Shown: positions 9,968 through 19,377, counted from the stretch's first letter. The stretch is 64,000 bases of DNA from Lactiplantibacillus herbarum (GCF_001039045.1 NZ_LFEE01000037.1:40893-104892); one strand, 5' to 3'. Notes: a model not told the origin generated them from the sequence alone. A program made the numbers and translations.

Positions 9968-10240
9968 AACAGAAAAAAACAGAACGTTTTGACGAGGAAA
10001 GTAATCATCGCACGCCGCCCAGTGAGTTTGGATCAGTGAGAACCAAACCGGTAACCGATGCTGAAAAATGGCCTCCAAACGGCACCACTGAGCAATTGCT
10101 AGGTGATGACAGTTAGCTACCGTTAACCAGCCACCGTATAAGTTATACGGGTTAAGGTCATTATTGCGAGGTAATGACAAACTAAGGTGGTACCACGAAC
10201 GGCAGCTTCGTCCTTTAATTAGGATGAAGCTGCCGTTTTT
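9968..10240 (+). promoter_or_regulatory. T-box riboswitch, methionine-specific
   Basis: The leader has the conserved T-box sequence AAGGTGGTACCACG at 10184-10197. It is followed by a strong terminator: ACGGCAGCTTC (10199-10209) pairs with GAAGCTGCCGT, then a T-run to 10240. Stem I carries GAGG/CCTC closing a loop in which CTGAAAA is followed by ATG at 10068-10070. That ATG is in the position of the specifier codon, which makes the element responsive to uncharged tRNA-Met. This agrees with the downstream metE and metF-type genes. Confidence 0.9.
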
Positions 10241-10271
10241 TATGATTTATTAATTTAAAGGAGTGGTCATG

Positions 10272-12575
10272 ATGACAATTATTAATAGTAGCTTAGGATA
10301 CCCAAGATTAGGTGAACATCGCGAATGGAAACACTTATTGGAACATTTCTGGAAGGGCCAGTTAGATAGTACGACCTTCCATGCAACGGCTAAGCAATTA
10401 CGATTAGCTAACTTGAAAAAGCAGCAGTCACTGGGTATCGACTACATCCCCGTCGCTGACAATTCCGACTACGACCACGTCCTAGATACCTTAGTTGCAT
10501 TCGGTGCCATTCCAACCCGCTTCGGTCATTTCGATCATCAATTAGACCTCAATGATTACTATGCGATTGCTCGTGGAACCGATACGGCCGTGGCCGCTGA
10601 AATGACGAAGTGGTTCAACATCAACTACCATTACATCGTTCCTGAATTCGACGACATCACATTTAAACTACTGGACAATCGTTGGTTACGTTATTACCAA
10701 GAAGCTAAGGATGAGCTTGGCATTGACGGCAAACCCGTTATCTTAGGTCCCGTTTCTTTCTTGAAGCTTGGCAAACGCAATGGTCAATACTTAGACGACG
10801 CTGGCGTTGCCGAACTATTACCCCAACTCCTACCACTCTACCAACAAGTCTTGACAGAACTGGCTGCCGCTGATGTTAAATGGATTCAGCTTGATGAACC
10901 TACTCTGGTGAAGACGACGGCTGCCAGTGAATTAGCCCCCTATCGTCAAGCTTTAACTACTCTGCACGAAGCAGTACCAGCACTCAATATTGAACTCCAA
11001 ACTTATTTTGACAGCTTGGATCTGTATGACCAGATTGTCGACTTGCCCGTTCAAGCAATCGGTTTAGACCTCGTTCACGATCACGGTGAGAATTTAGATC
11101 ACTTACTAACGCGTGGCTTTCCCGCTGACAAGATCTTGGCTGCCGGGATTATCGACGGTCATAACGTTTGGGCCAGTGATTTACAAACTAAACTAGCCCT
11201 AGTTCAGCAGCTACAAACGGTCGTTGACGATAACCATCTCTGGTTACAACCGGCTAACTCACTGTTACACGTTCCCATTACGACCGTCAATGAAACCAAG
11301 GCCGACCCGATTCTACTCGGTGGTTTAGCTTTCGCTGATCAAAAACTACAGGAATTACACACGTTGACAATTGCAGCTAACCAAGGTGTTGCGGCGGTCC
11401 AATCCGCTTTTGACACTAACCAGGCTAACTTAGCCGCACTAAACCAGTCTAGTCACCGAAACAATCAACGTGTCAGAGAAGCCGAAGCCCACTTAGCCGA
11501 CCAGACTTTTGAACGCCAAGCACCATTTGCCACTCGGATCAAAACACAACACGAGCGCTTAAACCTACCATTACTACCAACTACCACGATTGGCAGCTTT
11601 CCACAGAGTCCCACTGTTCGTGCTAAGCGTGCGGCTTGGCGGAAAGGTAACCTTTCCGATGAAGACTACCAGACCTTCTTGCACGCTGAAACTAAACGCT
11701 GGATCAAACTCCAAGAAAAACTCGGTATCGACGTCTTAGTGCATGGTGAATTTGAACGTACTGACATGGTCGAATACTTCGGTCAAAAACTAACGGGCTT
11801 CTATGCGACCCAGAATGGATGGGTTCAATCATATGGTTCCCGTGGTGTGCGGCCACCCGTGATTTTTGGGGACGTTGACTACACCGAACCAATTACCGTA
11901 GCTGAATCCGTTTACGCCCAAAGTTTAACGGATAAACCGGTCAAAGGGATGCTGACGGCACCCTTAACGATTATCAACTGGAGCTTTGTTCGTGATGACA
12001 TCCCTAGGGCACAGGTCCAAAACCAAATCGCCCTCGCCCTACGTCAAGAAGTCCAAAACTTAGAAAAAGCCGGCATTAAGATTATTCAAGTGGACGAGCC
12101 CGCTTTAAGAGAAGGCTTACCACTCAAACAACGTCATTGGCAGGCCTACTTGGATGAAGCAGTCTACTCATTTAAGATCACGACAACTGGCGTTCAAAAT
12201 GATACTCAGATTCACACCCATATGTGCTACTCGAACTTTGCCGATATTATTGACACGATCAAAGCGTTAGACGCCGATGTCATTTCGATTGAAACCTCAC
12301 GCAGTCACGGTGAAATCATCAGTGCTTTTGAACAGACCGGCTACGATCAAGAAATTGGCTTAGGCGTTTACGACATTCACAGTCCCCGCGTTCCAAGTGT
12401 TGACGAGATTGAAGCCAATATTCAACGAGCCCTACGCGTCATCGACGTCCACCAATTCTGGATCAATCCAGACTGTGGTTTAAAGACCCGCCAAGAACCT
12501 GAAGCATTGGCCGCTTTGAAGAACATGGTCGCCGCTCGCAACGCCATCCAAGCACAATTAGCAACTAAGAATTAG
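10272..12575 (+). CDS. metE: Cobalamin-independent methionine synthase
   Basis: About 767 residues, the usual MetE length. An N-terminal barrel starts [17 protein letters not shown]. The C-terminal catalytic barrel has [28 protein letters not shown], and zinc ligands in [10 protein letters not shown] and [11 protein letters not shown]. It transfers a methyl group from 5-methyl-tetrahydropteroyl-triglutamate to homocysteine. An AAAGGAG site ends 8 nt before ATG 10272. The preceding ATG 10269 and GTG 10263 are too close. The gene is under the Met T-box and is followed after 11 bp by the gene for its methyl donor supply. Confidence 0.95.
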   Translation: MTIINSSLGYPRLGEHREWKHLLEHFWKGQLDSTTFHATAKQLRLANLKKQQSLGIDYIPVADNSDYDHVLDTLVAFGAIPTRFGHFDHQLDLNDYYAIARGTDTAVAAEMTKWFNINYHYIVPEFDDITFKLLDNRWLRYYQEAKDELGIDGKPVILGPVSFLKLGKRNGQYLDDAGVAELLPQLLPLYQQVLTELAAADVKWIQLDEPTLVKTTAASELAPYRQALTTLHEAVPALNIELQTYFDSLDLYDQIVDLPVQAIGLDLVHDHGENLDHLLTRGFPADKILAAGIIDGHNVWASDLQTKLALVQQLQTVVDDNHLWLQPANSLLHVPITTVNETKADPILLGGLAFADQKLQELHTLTIAANQGVAAVQSAFDTNQANLAALNQSSHRNNQRVREAEAHLADQTFERQAPFATRIKTQHERLNLPLLPTTTIGSFPQSPTVRAKRAAWRKGNLSDEDYQTFLHAETKRWIKLQEKLGIDVLVHGEFERTDMVEYFGQKLTGFYATQNGWVQSYGSRGVRPPVIFGDVDYTEPITVAESVYAQSLTDKPVKGMLTAPLTIINWSFVRDDIPRAQVQNQIALALRQEVQNLEKAGIKIIQVDEPALREGLPLKQRHWQAYLDEAVYSFKITTTGVQNDTQIHTHMCYSNFADIIDTIKALDADVISIETSRSHGEIISAFEQTGYDQEIGLGVYDIHSPRVPSVDEIEANIQRALRVIDVHQFWINPDCGLKTRQEPEALAALKNMVAARNAIQAQLATKN

Positions 12576-12586
12576 GAGGCACCGCG

Positions 12587-14443
12587 ATGGATTTACGACA
12601 AGCTTTACAACAACGCGTCCTCGTTGCGGATGGTGCCATGGGAACGCTGCTATATGGTAACTATGGCATCAACTCCGCTTTTGAAAATTTGAATTTAACG
12701 GATCCTGCAACAATTCTACGGGTCCACCAGTCCTACATTCAAGCTGGTGCCGATATTATTCAGACCAACACTTACGCAGCAAACCGCTTGAAGTTGACTC
12801 GTTATGACTTGCAGGATCAAGTCACGACTATCAATCAGGCCGCGGTCAAACTGGCCGTTCAGGCTCGACAGCACGCTGATCATCCCGTCTACATTCTCGG
12901 TACAATTGGTGGACTAGCCGGTGATACCGACGCGACTGTTCAACGAGCAACTAAAACTGAAATCGCTGCTAGTGTTACCGAACAGTTGACAGCCTTACTG
13001 GCAACGAATCAGCTTGACGGGATTCTACTGGAAACTTACTATGATCTCAACGAGTTACTTGCAGCGCTAGCCATTGTCAAAGCCCACACGGATCTGCCCG
13101 TGATTACGAATGTCTCTATGCTTGCTGCTGGCGTGTTACGTGACGGGACCAGCTTCACCGATGCCATCGTTCAACTCAATGCAGCGGGCGCTGACGTCAT
13201 CGGAACCAATTGTCGCTTAGGGCCTTACTACTTAGCCCAGTCGTTTGAGAATTTGGCGATTCCGGCTAACGTTAAACTAGCCGTTTATCCCAACGCTGGC
13301 CTTCCCGGCACTGATCAAGACGGTACCGTCGTCTACGATGGTGAACCGGATTACTTTGAAGAGTACGCTGAACGCTTTCGTCAGTTAGGATTAAACATTA
13401 TCGGTGGCTGTTGCGGGACCACTCCCTTACACACCAGCGCGACTGTTCGTGGCTTGAGTAGTCGAGCCATTATTGCTCATAGCACCCCGGCGCGCCAGCC
13501 ACTAACACCGACGCTCGTCTCCACTAAGAGTCAACATCGCTTCCTGCAAAAAGTTGCGACGCAAAAGACAGCGCTGGTTGAATTAGACCCACCGCGAGAT
13601 TTTGATACGACTAAATTCTTTCATGGAGCAGAACGTTTGAAAGCCGCTGGGGTTGACGGGATCACGCTATCTGATAATTCGTTAGCGACCGTTCGAATTG
13701 CTAACGCGACGATTGCCGCTCAACTCAAGCTCAGTTATGGGATTACACCGATCGTTCATTTGACGACTCGCGACCATAATCTGATTGGGTTACAATCCGA
13801 AATCATGGGCTTACACAGTCTAGGCATCGAAGACATCCTTGCTGTTACTGGTGATCCAGCCAAGCTTGGTGATTTTCCCGGAGCGACTTCAGTCGGTGAT
13901 GTTCGCTCGGTTGAACTCATCAAACTGATCAAACAGTTCAACAGTGGCATCGGTCCGACGGGGAAATCGTTGAAGGAAGCTAGTGACTTCCGGGTCGCCG
14001 GCGCTTTCAATCCCAATGCCTATCGGACAGACGTTTCAACCAAGTCGATTGAACGTAAAATCAGTTACGGCTGTGATTACATCATTACCCAGCCCGTTTA
14101 CGATCTCGATAACGTCACTGCTCTAGCCGAAGCTTTAAAAGCCAATCACGTGGACATACCAGTATTTGTGGGCGTAATGCCCTTAGTCTCCAAACGCAAC
14201 GCTGATTTTCTACATCACGAAGTCCACGGCATCCGGTTACCTCAGGCCGTTCGTGATCGGATGGCCCAGGCCGAGTTAGATGGCAACGAGCACGACATCG
14301 GTATTCAGATTGCCAAAGAATTGATCGATGGCATCTGTGACGTCTTCAACGGTGTTCACATCGTCACCCCATTCAACCGCTTCAAAACCGTGATTGAACT
14401 GGTTAATTACGTCCAACAGAAAAACTTAATCAACACCAAATAA
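12587..14443 (+). CDS. Bifunctional homocysteine S-methyltransferase / methylenetetrahydrofolate reductase
   Basis: 618 residues, a fusion like B. subtilis YitJ. Residues 1-290 are a homocysteine methyltransferase domain (VLVADGAMGTLLY, GADIIQTNTYAANR, and the zinc site with GTNC and GGCCGTTP). Residues about 320-610 are a MetF-type reductase domain (ALVELDPPRDFDTTKF, VTGDPAKLGDFPGATSV, DYIITQPVYD, GVMPLVSKRNADF). It provides 5-methyl-THF for MetE and can itself methylate homocysteine from another donor. AGGAGG ends 7 nt before ATG 12587. It is cotranscribed with metE. Confidence 0.92.
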   Translation: MDLRQALQQRVLVADGAMGTLLYGNYGINSAFENLNLTDPATILRVHQSYIQAGADIIQTNTYAANRLKLTRYDLQDQVTTINQAAVKLAVQARQHADHPVYILGTIGGLAGDTDATVQRATKTEIAASVTEQLTALLATNQLDGILLETYYDLNELLAALAIVKAHTDLPVITNVSMLAAGVLRDGTSFTDAIVQLNAAGADVIGTNCRLGPYYLAQSFENLAIPANVKLAVYPNAGLPGTDQDGTVVYDGEPDYFEEYAERFRQLGLNIIGGCCGTTPLHTSATVRGLSSRAIIAHSTPARQPLTPTLVSTKSQHRFLQKVATQKTALVELDPPRDFDTTKFFHGAERLKAAGVDGITLSDNSLATVRIANATIAAQLKLSYGITPIVHLTTRDHNLIGLQSEIMGLHSLGIEDILAVTGDPAKLGDFPGATSVGDVRSVELIKLIKQFNSGIGPTGKSLKEASDFRVAGAFNPNAYRTDVSTKSIERKISYGCDYIITQPVYDLDNVTALAEALKANHVDIPVFVGVMPLVSKRNADFLHHEVHGIRLPQAVRDRMAQAELDGNEHDIGIQIAKELIDGICDVFNGVHIVTPFNRFKTVIELVNYVQQKNLINTK

Positions 14444-14447
14444 AACA

Positions 14448-14510
14448 AACCGCCTCCACCCTGGTAATTCATGCTAAAATGAGACATGAATTACTCGCGT
14501 GGAGGCGGTT
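14448..14510 (+). promoter_or_regulatory. Hairpin covering the ribosome binding site of the YisL-like gene
   Basis: AACCGCCTCCAC (14448-14459) is a perfect complement of GTGGAGGCGGTT (14499-14510), and AATTCATG (14466-14473) of CATGAATT (14485-14492). The downstream arm contains the GGAGGCGG ribosome site of the next gene. A TGCTAAAAT extended -10 (14472-14480) lies within the loop, so a transcript starting there would lack the blocking arm while metE read-through transcripts would carry it. Confidence 0.6.
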
Positions 14511-14512
14511 AT

Positions 14513-14872
14513 ATGTTTTTATTGGGACACATTATCGGTTGGATATGGTTATTAATCACGGTGATTGCGGGACTTACTCGCAAATCAGCTAAAGCAGCCA
14601 ACCGCTTTTTAATTTTGAGTCGGATCGGTTACGTCTTAATCATCATTACTGGCGTCTACTTAGCCACGAAGACGTTCAGTGGTAACTGGTGGCTCACACT
14701 GATCAAGGCCATCTTAGGCGTTGGCATGATTGGTATTATTGAAATCGCATTTGCACGCCAGCAGGAAAGCCATCTTAACCGGCAAGTATTAGTTTTACTC
14801 GGCGTTGTTATGGTCGCTACCGTTATTTGTGGCACCCTACTTCATTGGCAATTAACTGGTAATTGGGTTTAA
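14513..14872 (+). CDS. YisL/DUF1516-family membrane protein
   Basis: 119 residues with four hydrophobic segments (GHIIGWIWLLITVIAGL, YVLIIITGVYLAT, LIKAILGVGMIGIIEIAFA, VLLGVVMVATVICGTLL), matching the DUF1516/YisL family of small integral membrane proteins of unknown function. The start is ATG 14513, just after GGAGGCGG at 14501-14508. The upstream ATG 14486 has no ribosome site. The ribosome site is buried in a long hairpin. Confidence 0.8.
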   Translation: MFLLGHIIGWIWLLITVIAGLTRKSAKAANRFLILSRIGYVLIIITGVYLATKTFSGNWWLTLIKAILGVGMIGIIEIAFARQQESHLNRQVLVLLGVVMVATVICGTLLHWQLTGNWV

Positions 14873-14958
14873 AAATTCAATTGCAAAACGCTAAATTAGC
14901 ACTAAGCTAAAAATACTGAATTTAGGTTCTATTTCAACTAATTCTAATGATATTAAAA

Positions 14959-14987
14959 AAACGTGCTTGCGAATTCGCAGCACGTTT
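14959..14987 (-). terminator. Rho-independent terminator
   Basis: AAACGTGC (14959-14966) and TGCG (14968-14971) pair with CGCA and GCACGTTT (to 14987), followed by T on the minus strand. It ends the GtrA-like gene. Confidence 0.75.
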
Positions 14988-14999
14988 ACTAAGTTTTGT

Positions 15000-15491
15000 T
15001 TAATTATTGCGATTACTAAGTCGTTTCATCAAATTACGTCGCATCCGCATCTTCTGGTTACGTTCCATGAAGATTAACCGGGATGTGCCATAATTAAAAA
15101 TACCCACTAGGATTTGATCAATAATTTTGACTAACATTGGTCCCCAGAACAAGAGGGAAATCCCCAAGAACATCAGAAAAGTATCAAAAAAGTAAGATAG
15201 TCCCCGGGCCAGCATGAAACCCGTAAATTCCCGGCACCAGTGCCAGAAACTCTGTGATTTAGACTTAAACACAACTGCTTTGTTGGTAAAAAAGCTAAAC
15301 AAAGTTGCGATAATCCACGCGATCGTATTTGAAAATAAATAATGTTCTGCTAGAACTGAGTGCAAGACCCAGAACGCTACAACGTTCATTAACGCTGCCA
15401 TGAAGCCAAACACAGCGTATTTCCAAAAATAGCGATATCGCTGGTAGACCTTTGTCAACCACTGCACTGCCGTTCGCCACCGTTTCTTCAA
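15000..15491 (-). CDS. GtrA-like membrane protein
   Basis: 163 residues with four membrane segments in the GtrA pattern (FWKYAVFGFMAALMNVVAFWVL, NTIAWIIATLFSFFTNKAVVF, FTGFMLARGLSYFFDTFLMF, KIIDQILVGIFNYGTSRLIF). The family is linked to flipping or transfer of lipid-linked sugars for cell-surface decoration. The start is a TTG (15491) with a poor ribosome site and a TATAAT only about 10 nt upstream, so the true start may lie slightly further in. No glycosyltransferase is adjacent. Confidence 0.8.
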   Translation of the reverse strand: MKKRWRTAVQWLTKVYQRYRYFWKYAVFGFMAALMNVVAFWVLHSVLAEHYLFSNTIAWIIATLFSFFTNKAVVFKSKSQSFWHWCREFTGFMLARGLSYFFDTFLMFLGISLLFWGPMLVKIIDQILVGIFNYGTSRLIFMERNQKMRMRRNLMKRLSNRNN

Positions 15492-15627
15492 ACTGAAAGT
15501 TATTATACAATAGCAATATCATACCCTATTAACGGGACTACTGACAAGCACAGCCGTAAAAGTGGCGCTTAACTGGCCAGTCATCTATACTTAAACTAAT
15601 CTGCAATTATTTTTGGAGTGAATACTT

Positions 15628-16641
15628 ATGAGAACCTATCTATTTGTCGCTGGGCTGATCATGGCCTGCCTTATTTTAATCATTATTTTAATTGCGGTGC
15701 TAGTTCATCTTCATCACGTTAAACAGGAAGCTGTACAGCAGGATGAAGTTCTAAAATCCGTTCGAAAGCGTCTGGTCCACCAGACGTTAGCGACTCAGGA
15801 ACAAGACCGTCAGATCATCAAATTGCAGACGCAAAATGACGGTTTTCGTACCCGCCTCAACCAGGCAACACCACATCCAGTTGAGGTGCCGCATGCACGC
15901 CGCATCAAAGCTAATTCACGAGCAATTTTCCGTTCATACGTGATTGGCCTTGACTACTATCAAAAAGAATTCGAAGCTGCTCTAGCCGATGCAAGTGATC
16001 GGGGTTACTTTAAACCCTATGGCAACTACAATGATTCCGGTCTAAAGGCCGATTACCTCTACGCCAAGAAGTATCGCGTCGATGGCAATGCTAATGTCGG
16101 TGAGATCCAATTGGTTGAAGAAGTCGATGGTGCCCAACGCTCCGTTCGCGTGGAACTAAAGGTCGCCGATCATGGTTATACCATTGGTTACCTACCTAAG
16201 AAACAAGTTGACGAGGCCTTTAACGTCATCGACATCTATGCTAATTCAGTGATGACATTGTCCTCAAAAACCAATATGACTGGTGGCGAGTGGAAAATGG
16301 CGATCGATGCGGTTGATGAGATGCAGTATCTCAACGATCCTAACGCACAACACCGGGCTTTACCGGATTACGGTGCCATTGATACCCCATTGAAGATCAA
16401 AACTGGTAAAAAGTCTTACTTTCTCCAGTTTACACTCTACGAAATGGATATCAGTAACAACGAGATTCCGCTCTACAGTTTAGTCGATACCAATGACGGC
16501 CAACGCGGTTCCATCGTTGAAGTCGATGCCGGACCAGTCTCATACGTCATCTCAGTTGAAGCGGGTTCTAAGATTGGCACTAAGATTCGCGTCATCCCTG
16601 AACAAATCGACCGGGTTATCTGGGTCCCTAACTGGAAATAA
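15628..16641 (+). CDS. Membrane-anchored coiled-coil protein of unknown function
   Basis: 337 residues. Residues 5-28 are a single hydrophobic anchor (YLFVAGLIMACLILIIILIA), residues about 35-75 a predicted coiled coil rich in Q, K, E and R, and the rest a soluble domain (YVIGLDYYQKEFEAALADAS, YAKKYRVDGNANVGEIQLVEE, VRVIPEQIDRVIWVPNW) that I cannot assign. A GGAGTG site precedes ATG 15628. It is followed by a 39-residue peptide gene and a lipoprotein gene with gaps of 12 and 11 bp, so the three form an envelope-associated operon. Confidence 0.75.
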   Translation: MRTYLFVAGLIMACLILIIILIAVLVHLHHVKQEAVQQDEVLKSVRKRLVHQTLATQEQDRQIIKLQTQNDGFRTRLNQATPHPVEVPHARRIKANSRAIFRSYVIGLDYYQKEFEAALADASDRGYFKPYGNYNDSGLKADYLYAKKYRVDGNANVGEIQLVEEVDGAQRSVRVELKVADHGYTIGYLPKKQVDEAFNVIDIYANSVMTLSSKTNMTGGEWKMAIDAVDEMQYLNDPNAQHRALPDYGAIDTPLKIKTGKKSYFLQFTLYEMDISNNEIPLYSLVDTNDGQRGSIVEVDAGPVSYVISVEAGSKIGTKIRVIPEQIDRVIWVPNWK

Positions 16642-16653
16642 CGAGGTTAATCA

Positions 16654-16773
16654 ATGAAAAAATTAGTATTGTCTATCCTACTCTTATTCTCGATTGGCGT
16701 TATGGCCTACACCGATATGCAGTTCATTCAACGGTCACCCTACACCAGTCTGTCACAAACGCAAACTAAGTAA
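16654..16773 (+). CDS. 39-residue membrane or secreted peptide
   Basis: ATG 16654 follows a GAGG site and opens a 39-codon frame beginning MKKLVLSILLLFSIGVMAYT, a signal-peptide or single-span sequence, then a short hydrophilic tail ending SLSQTQTK. It fits exactly between the two larger genes of the operon, and the next ribosome site AGGAG follows its stop. Function unknown. Confidence 0.65.
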   Translation: MKKLVLSILLLFSIGVMAYTDMQFIQRSPYTSLSQTQTK

Positions 16774-16784
16774 GGAGCTTACTT

Positions 16785-17210
16785 ATGAAACGGCTAATGA
16801 TGATTAGTCTCAGCAGCCTCTTATTACTAGCAGGCTGTACGTCACAAGCCGAACCAAGTGTCTCCACCAAACAGGCCAGCTCAATTGCCGCAATGAACCG
16901 TGCGGATGAAACGAGCCGGAAAAATAAGGCGGCGGATGCCAGCGCAACTAAATCAGATGGTCAACAGTATCGAGCTACTGATGATCACATCACCAGCGCT
17001 GATAAGGCGGCCCAGGCCGTAAAGCAAGTCTTGAAGAACCCGCAGCAACAGATCTTCGTTGCGGTGCCAACGGTTAATCTGGATGCCCAGAACCACCATT
17101 ACTATCAGGTTGATGCCTTTGCTAAGACCAGTTCTGGTAATCGTGGACACTATTTAGCCAGCTACTTTGTCTATCTTGATGGGAACATCACAACTAAACA
17201 AGTTAACTAA
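16785..17210 (+). CDS. Small lipoprotein
   Basis: 141 residues with a lipoprotein signal peptide ending LLLLAGC, so Cys19 would be lipidated and the protein held on the outer face of the membrane. The mature part is Ala, Ser and Lys rich (low complexity to about residue 60), then a short domain (HITSADKAAQAVKQVLKNPQQ to HYLASYFVYLDGNITTKQVN). No known family. The last gene of the three-gene unit, with a terminator right after its stop codon. Confidence 0.75.
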   Translation: MKRLMMISLSSLLLLAGCTSQAEPSVSTKQASSIAAMNRADETSRKNKAADASATKSDGQQYRATDDHITSADKAAQAVKQVLKNPQQQIFVAVPTVNLDAQNHHYYQVDAFAKTSSGNRGHYLASYFVYLDGNITTKQVN

Positions 17211-17235
17211 ACCGCTCACTGGTTGAGCGGTTTTT
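17210..17235 (+). terminator. Rho-independent terminator
   Basis: ACCGCTCA (17211-17218) and TGAGCGGT (17224-17231) form the stem, followed by TTTT. It ends the 15628-17210 operon. Confidence 0.85.
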
Positions 17236-17411
17236 GTTTGAATTAAACTACTGACATGGTACGGAACCTATACTTACTAAATGATTGCAGTTACTGAAAC
17301 TTTCCTGTAAATTATAATTAAAACCAAATACTACTATTACTTGAATTCAAAGTAGCTAGATATTTACTGAAATAGGCTCAAGCATCTAATTATTATTTGG
17401 GAGGAACCACC

Positions 17412-18068
17412 ATGAAAAAAATCAACATGCTGATACTGGGGAGTGTCATCTTACCAAGTTTGCTGCTAACTGCCTGCACTAATCACACTCAACAAACGGC
17501 TAATTCAAAGACTAGTGCATCGATTGCTAAAAAAACGGCTAAAGAAGTCGCTTCTACCAAACCCAGTACGGCGGCTGCTAGCAGTACCTCAAACACTGAT
17601 ACTGACAGCACTTCTCAGTCAAGTACGGTACAAGCAGAAAGTACTGATTCTGATGATCACCTACAACTAGTTCAAGATTATTTATTAGGCAAAAGCTTTA
17701 CTATCTTTCCAACTCAATATGATGGTGAAGATGTCGGCAAGGCTATGGACGAACAGAAAGCTCCTCAGAGCACCGTTCACGATGGTGGCACCTACTTATA
17801 CTTTGAAGAGGCTTCACGCGTCCATGAAACTGGTAGTATGATGTCTGATAATGCTTGGTATGAAAACTATACGATTACTGATGATGCCGTTCAAATTGGT
17901 TCGAAAGTTACGATTCCTTATGTGATTAACGATAACACTGTTAACTTCCAAGATTGGACAACCACTACTGATGATGGTCACACGCTCACTTGGCGGCTCA
18001 ACTTAGATGATAGCGCTAAAGGTATCATTACATCTAAAGCTAACCAAGATTGGCACCCTTCTAATTAA
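17412..18068 (+). CDS. Lipoprotein with Ser/Thr-rich linker
   Basis: About 218 residues. A lipoprotein signal ends SLLLTAC, a Ser/Thr/Ala-rich linker runs to about residue 85, and a C-terminal domain follows (HLQLVQDYLLGKSFTIFPTQYDGE, VQIGSKVTIPYVINDNTVNFQDW). The C-terminal domain resembles uncharacterised lactobacillus lipoproteins, but I cannot name a family. GGGAGG ends 7 nt before ATG 17412, which settles the start. The gene appears monocistronic, directly upstream of tRNA-Leu. Confidence 0.75.
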   Translation: MKKINMLILGSVILPSLLLTACTNHTQQTANSKTSASIAKKTAKEVASTKPSTAAASSTSNTDTDSTSQSSTVQAESTDSDDHLQLVQDYLLGKSFTIFPTQYDGEDVGKAMDEQKAPQSTVHDGGTYLYFEEASRVHETGSMMSDNAWYENYTITDDAVQIGSKVTIPYVINDNTVNFQDWTTTTDDGHTLTWRLNLDDSAKGIITSKANQDWHPSN

Positions 18069-18125
18069 ACAAAGCAATCTTTTTAGTCTTCATCCCTTAA
18101 AATATTACACACTGATAGAAAAGGC

Positions 18126-18154
18126 TTTATTTTTAGCCCACTCTTCGCTATAAT
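18126..18154 (+). promoter_or_regulatory. Promoter of tRNA-Leu
   Basis: TTTATT (18126-18131), 17-bp spacer, TATAAT (18149-18154), about 25 bp before the tRNA gene. Confidence 0.55.
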
Positions 18155-18179
18155 AAATAATGTTGTTAAAACACCACTT

Positions 18180-18263
18180 GCCCTAGTGGCGGAACTGGCA
18201 GACGCGCAGCGTTCAGGTCGCTGTATTGGCAACAATGTACAGGTTCGAATCCTGCCTGGGGCA
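18180..18263 (+). tRNA. tRNA-Leu (anticodon CAG)
   Basis: An 84-nt gene. The acceptor arm GCCCTAG (18180-18186) pairs with CTGGGGC (18256-18262), with discriminator A at 18263. The anticodon stem CAGCG/CGCTG encloses loop TTCAGGT, anticodon CAG. It has a long variable arm (as type II tRNAs do) and the T-loop GTTCGAATC. CCA is not encoded. Confidence 0.97.
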
Positions 18264-18371
18264 CTTTTTAGCACATTAGACAAAGCAAGAATCTCGTTAA
18301 ACGTTGGTTTAATAAGGTTCTTGTTTTTTTGTATGTACTACGAAACACTAGTTTTAGGAGGACAATACCGT

Positions 18372-19106
18372 TTGAAATATGCACACAAGACTTATGAACT
18401 ACTAATTGGAATATTAGCCTTATTTTCTGTAGCAATTACCATATTTGACTTTTCAGGCGCAATCAATCTATATAGCAAGCCTTGGATCATTGTTAATAAT
18501 GGAATACTAATAATTTTTACACTGGACTATGTCACTAGATTTATAGGTGCCACGGATAAAAAATATTTCTTTAAACACAATATTTTTGATTTGTTAGCAA
18601 TCATCCCCTTCAGTTCAATCTTCAGTCTATTCAGATTTTCGAGAATATTTAGCGTGTTACGCCTGTTTAAACTATTTAAATTTGTGAGACTTGTCGGTTT
18701 TATTGGTACGGCTCAAGCTAAGCTTAAAAAATTTTCAAGGATCAATGGCTTCATTTATCTACTTTGGGTATGCCTAGCGATCCTATTTATCTCTGCAACC
18801 TTATATTCAATAGCAGAAAATGTTTCGTGGGGTGAAGCTATGTGGTGGGCAATCGTGACCTCTACAACTGTTGGGTACGGTGATATTTCACCGCATACAT
18901 TAGTTGGAAGATTTGCAGCTGTATTATTAATGCTAATTGGGATTGGTTTCATCGGTATCCTAACTAGTACAATCACTAGTTACTTTTCGCAAGAAGATAC
19001 TTCAAAATTCGACAAATTATATGCTGAAATCAAAAAATTAGAAGCACAAAACGAAATCATCAACGCTAAGCTTTCAAAGCTAGAAAATAAACAGGAGAAT
19101 AAATAA
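18372..19106 (+). CDS. Voltage-gated potassium channel-like protein
   Basis: About 244 residues with six membrane segments plus a pore loop. The fourth segment has regularly spaced Arg/Lys (RFSRIFSVLRLFKLFKFVR), as in voltage sensors. The pore carries the K+ selectivity filter TTVGYGD. A short C-terminal coiled coil (KLYAEIKKLEAQNEIINAKL) could help assembly. AGGAGG at 18356-18361 points to TTG 18372 as the start. Longer readings would run into the tRNA-Leu gene. The stop codon overlaps the next ATG by one base. Confidence 0.88.
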   Translation: MKYAHKTYELLIGILALFSVAITIFDFSGAINLYSKPWIIVNNGILIIFTLDYVTRFIGATDKKYFFKHNIFDLLAIIPFSSIFSLFRFSRIFSVLRLFKLFKFVRLVGFIGTAQAKLKKFSRINGFIYLLWVCLAILFISATLYSIAENVSWGEAMWWAIVTSTTVGYGDISPHTLVGRFAAVLLMLIGIGFIGILTSTITSYFSQEDTSKFDKLYAEIKKLEAQNEIINAKLSKLENKQENK

Positions 19107-19324
19107 TGGCTTTGTTTGGATTTACAATCATTGGTATCTGGTTAGTATATAAGTTCTTCACCAAGTGGCTGTGGTGGTGTATTGGCTTTGGGATCCTAGT
19201 CAATGTCATTGCATGGTTTATGACGTTTGGCTGGGCCATAGTTATGTTAGACACTTTTGCAGCAGCAATTGGACTGTTTGCCCTAGCTATTCGCAACTAT
19301 CGGAGTCAACATCAAAGTAAATAA
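19106..19324 (+). CDS. Small membrane protein coupled to the K+ channel gene
   Basis: 72 residues with about three hydrophobic segments (FTIIGIWLVYKFF, WLWWCIGFGILVNVIAWFM, AIVMLDTFAAAIGLFALAI). The ATG overlaps the channel's stop codon (TAATG) and AGGAG lies upstream, so translation is coupled. No known family. It may be an accessory subunit of the channel (inference from coupling only). Confidence 0.7.
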   Translation: MALFGFTIIGIWLVYKFFTKWLWWCIGFGILVNVIAWFMTFGWAIVMLDTFAAAIGLFALAIRNYRSQHQSK

Positions 19325-19377
19325 AAGGATGACCAAATTCTGATGTCTTTAAAAGCTGAAACGTTAGCGGGGTCAAA

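Noticed and set aside
9962-10180. Minus-strand 72-codon frame
   Set aside because: It is the antisense of the T-box leader and has no ribosome site.
15295-15522. Alternative 75-codon minus-strand frame over the start of the GtrA gene
   Set aside because: It is out of frame with the conserved GtrA sequence and lacks a ribosome site.
18186-18371. N-terminal extension of the K+ channel frame
   Set aside because: It runs through the tRNA-Leu gene, and a strong ribosome site lies before TTG 18372.
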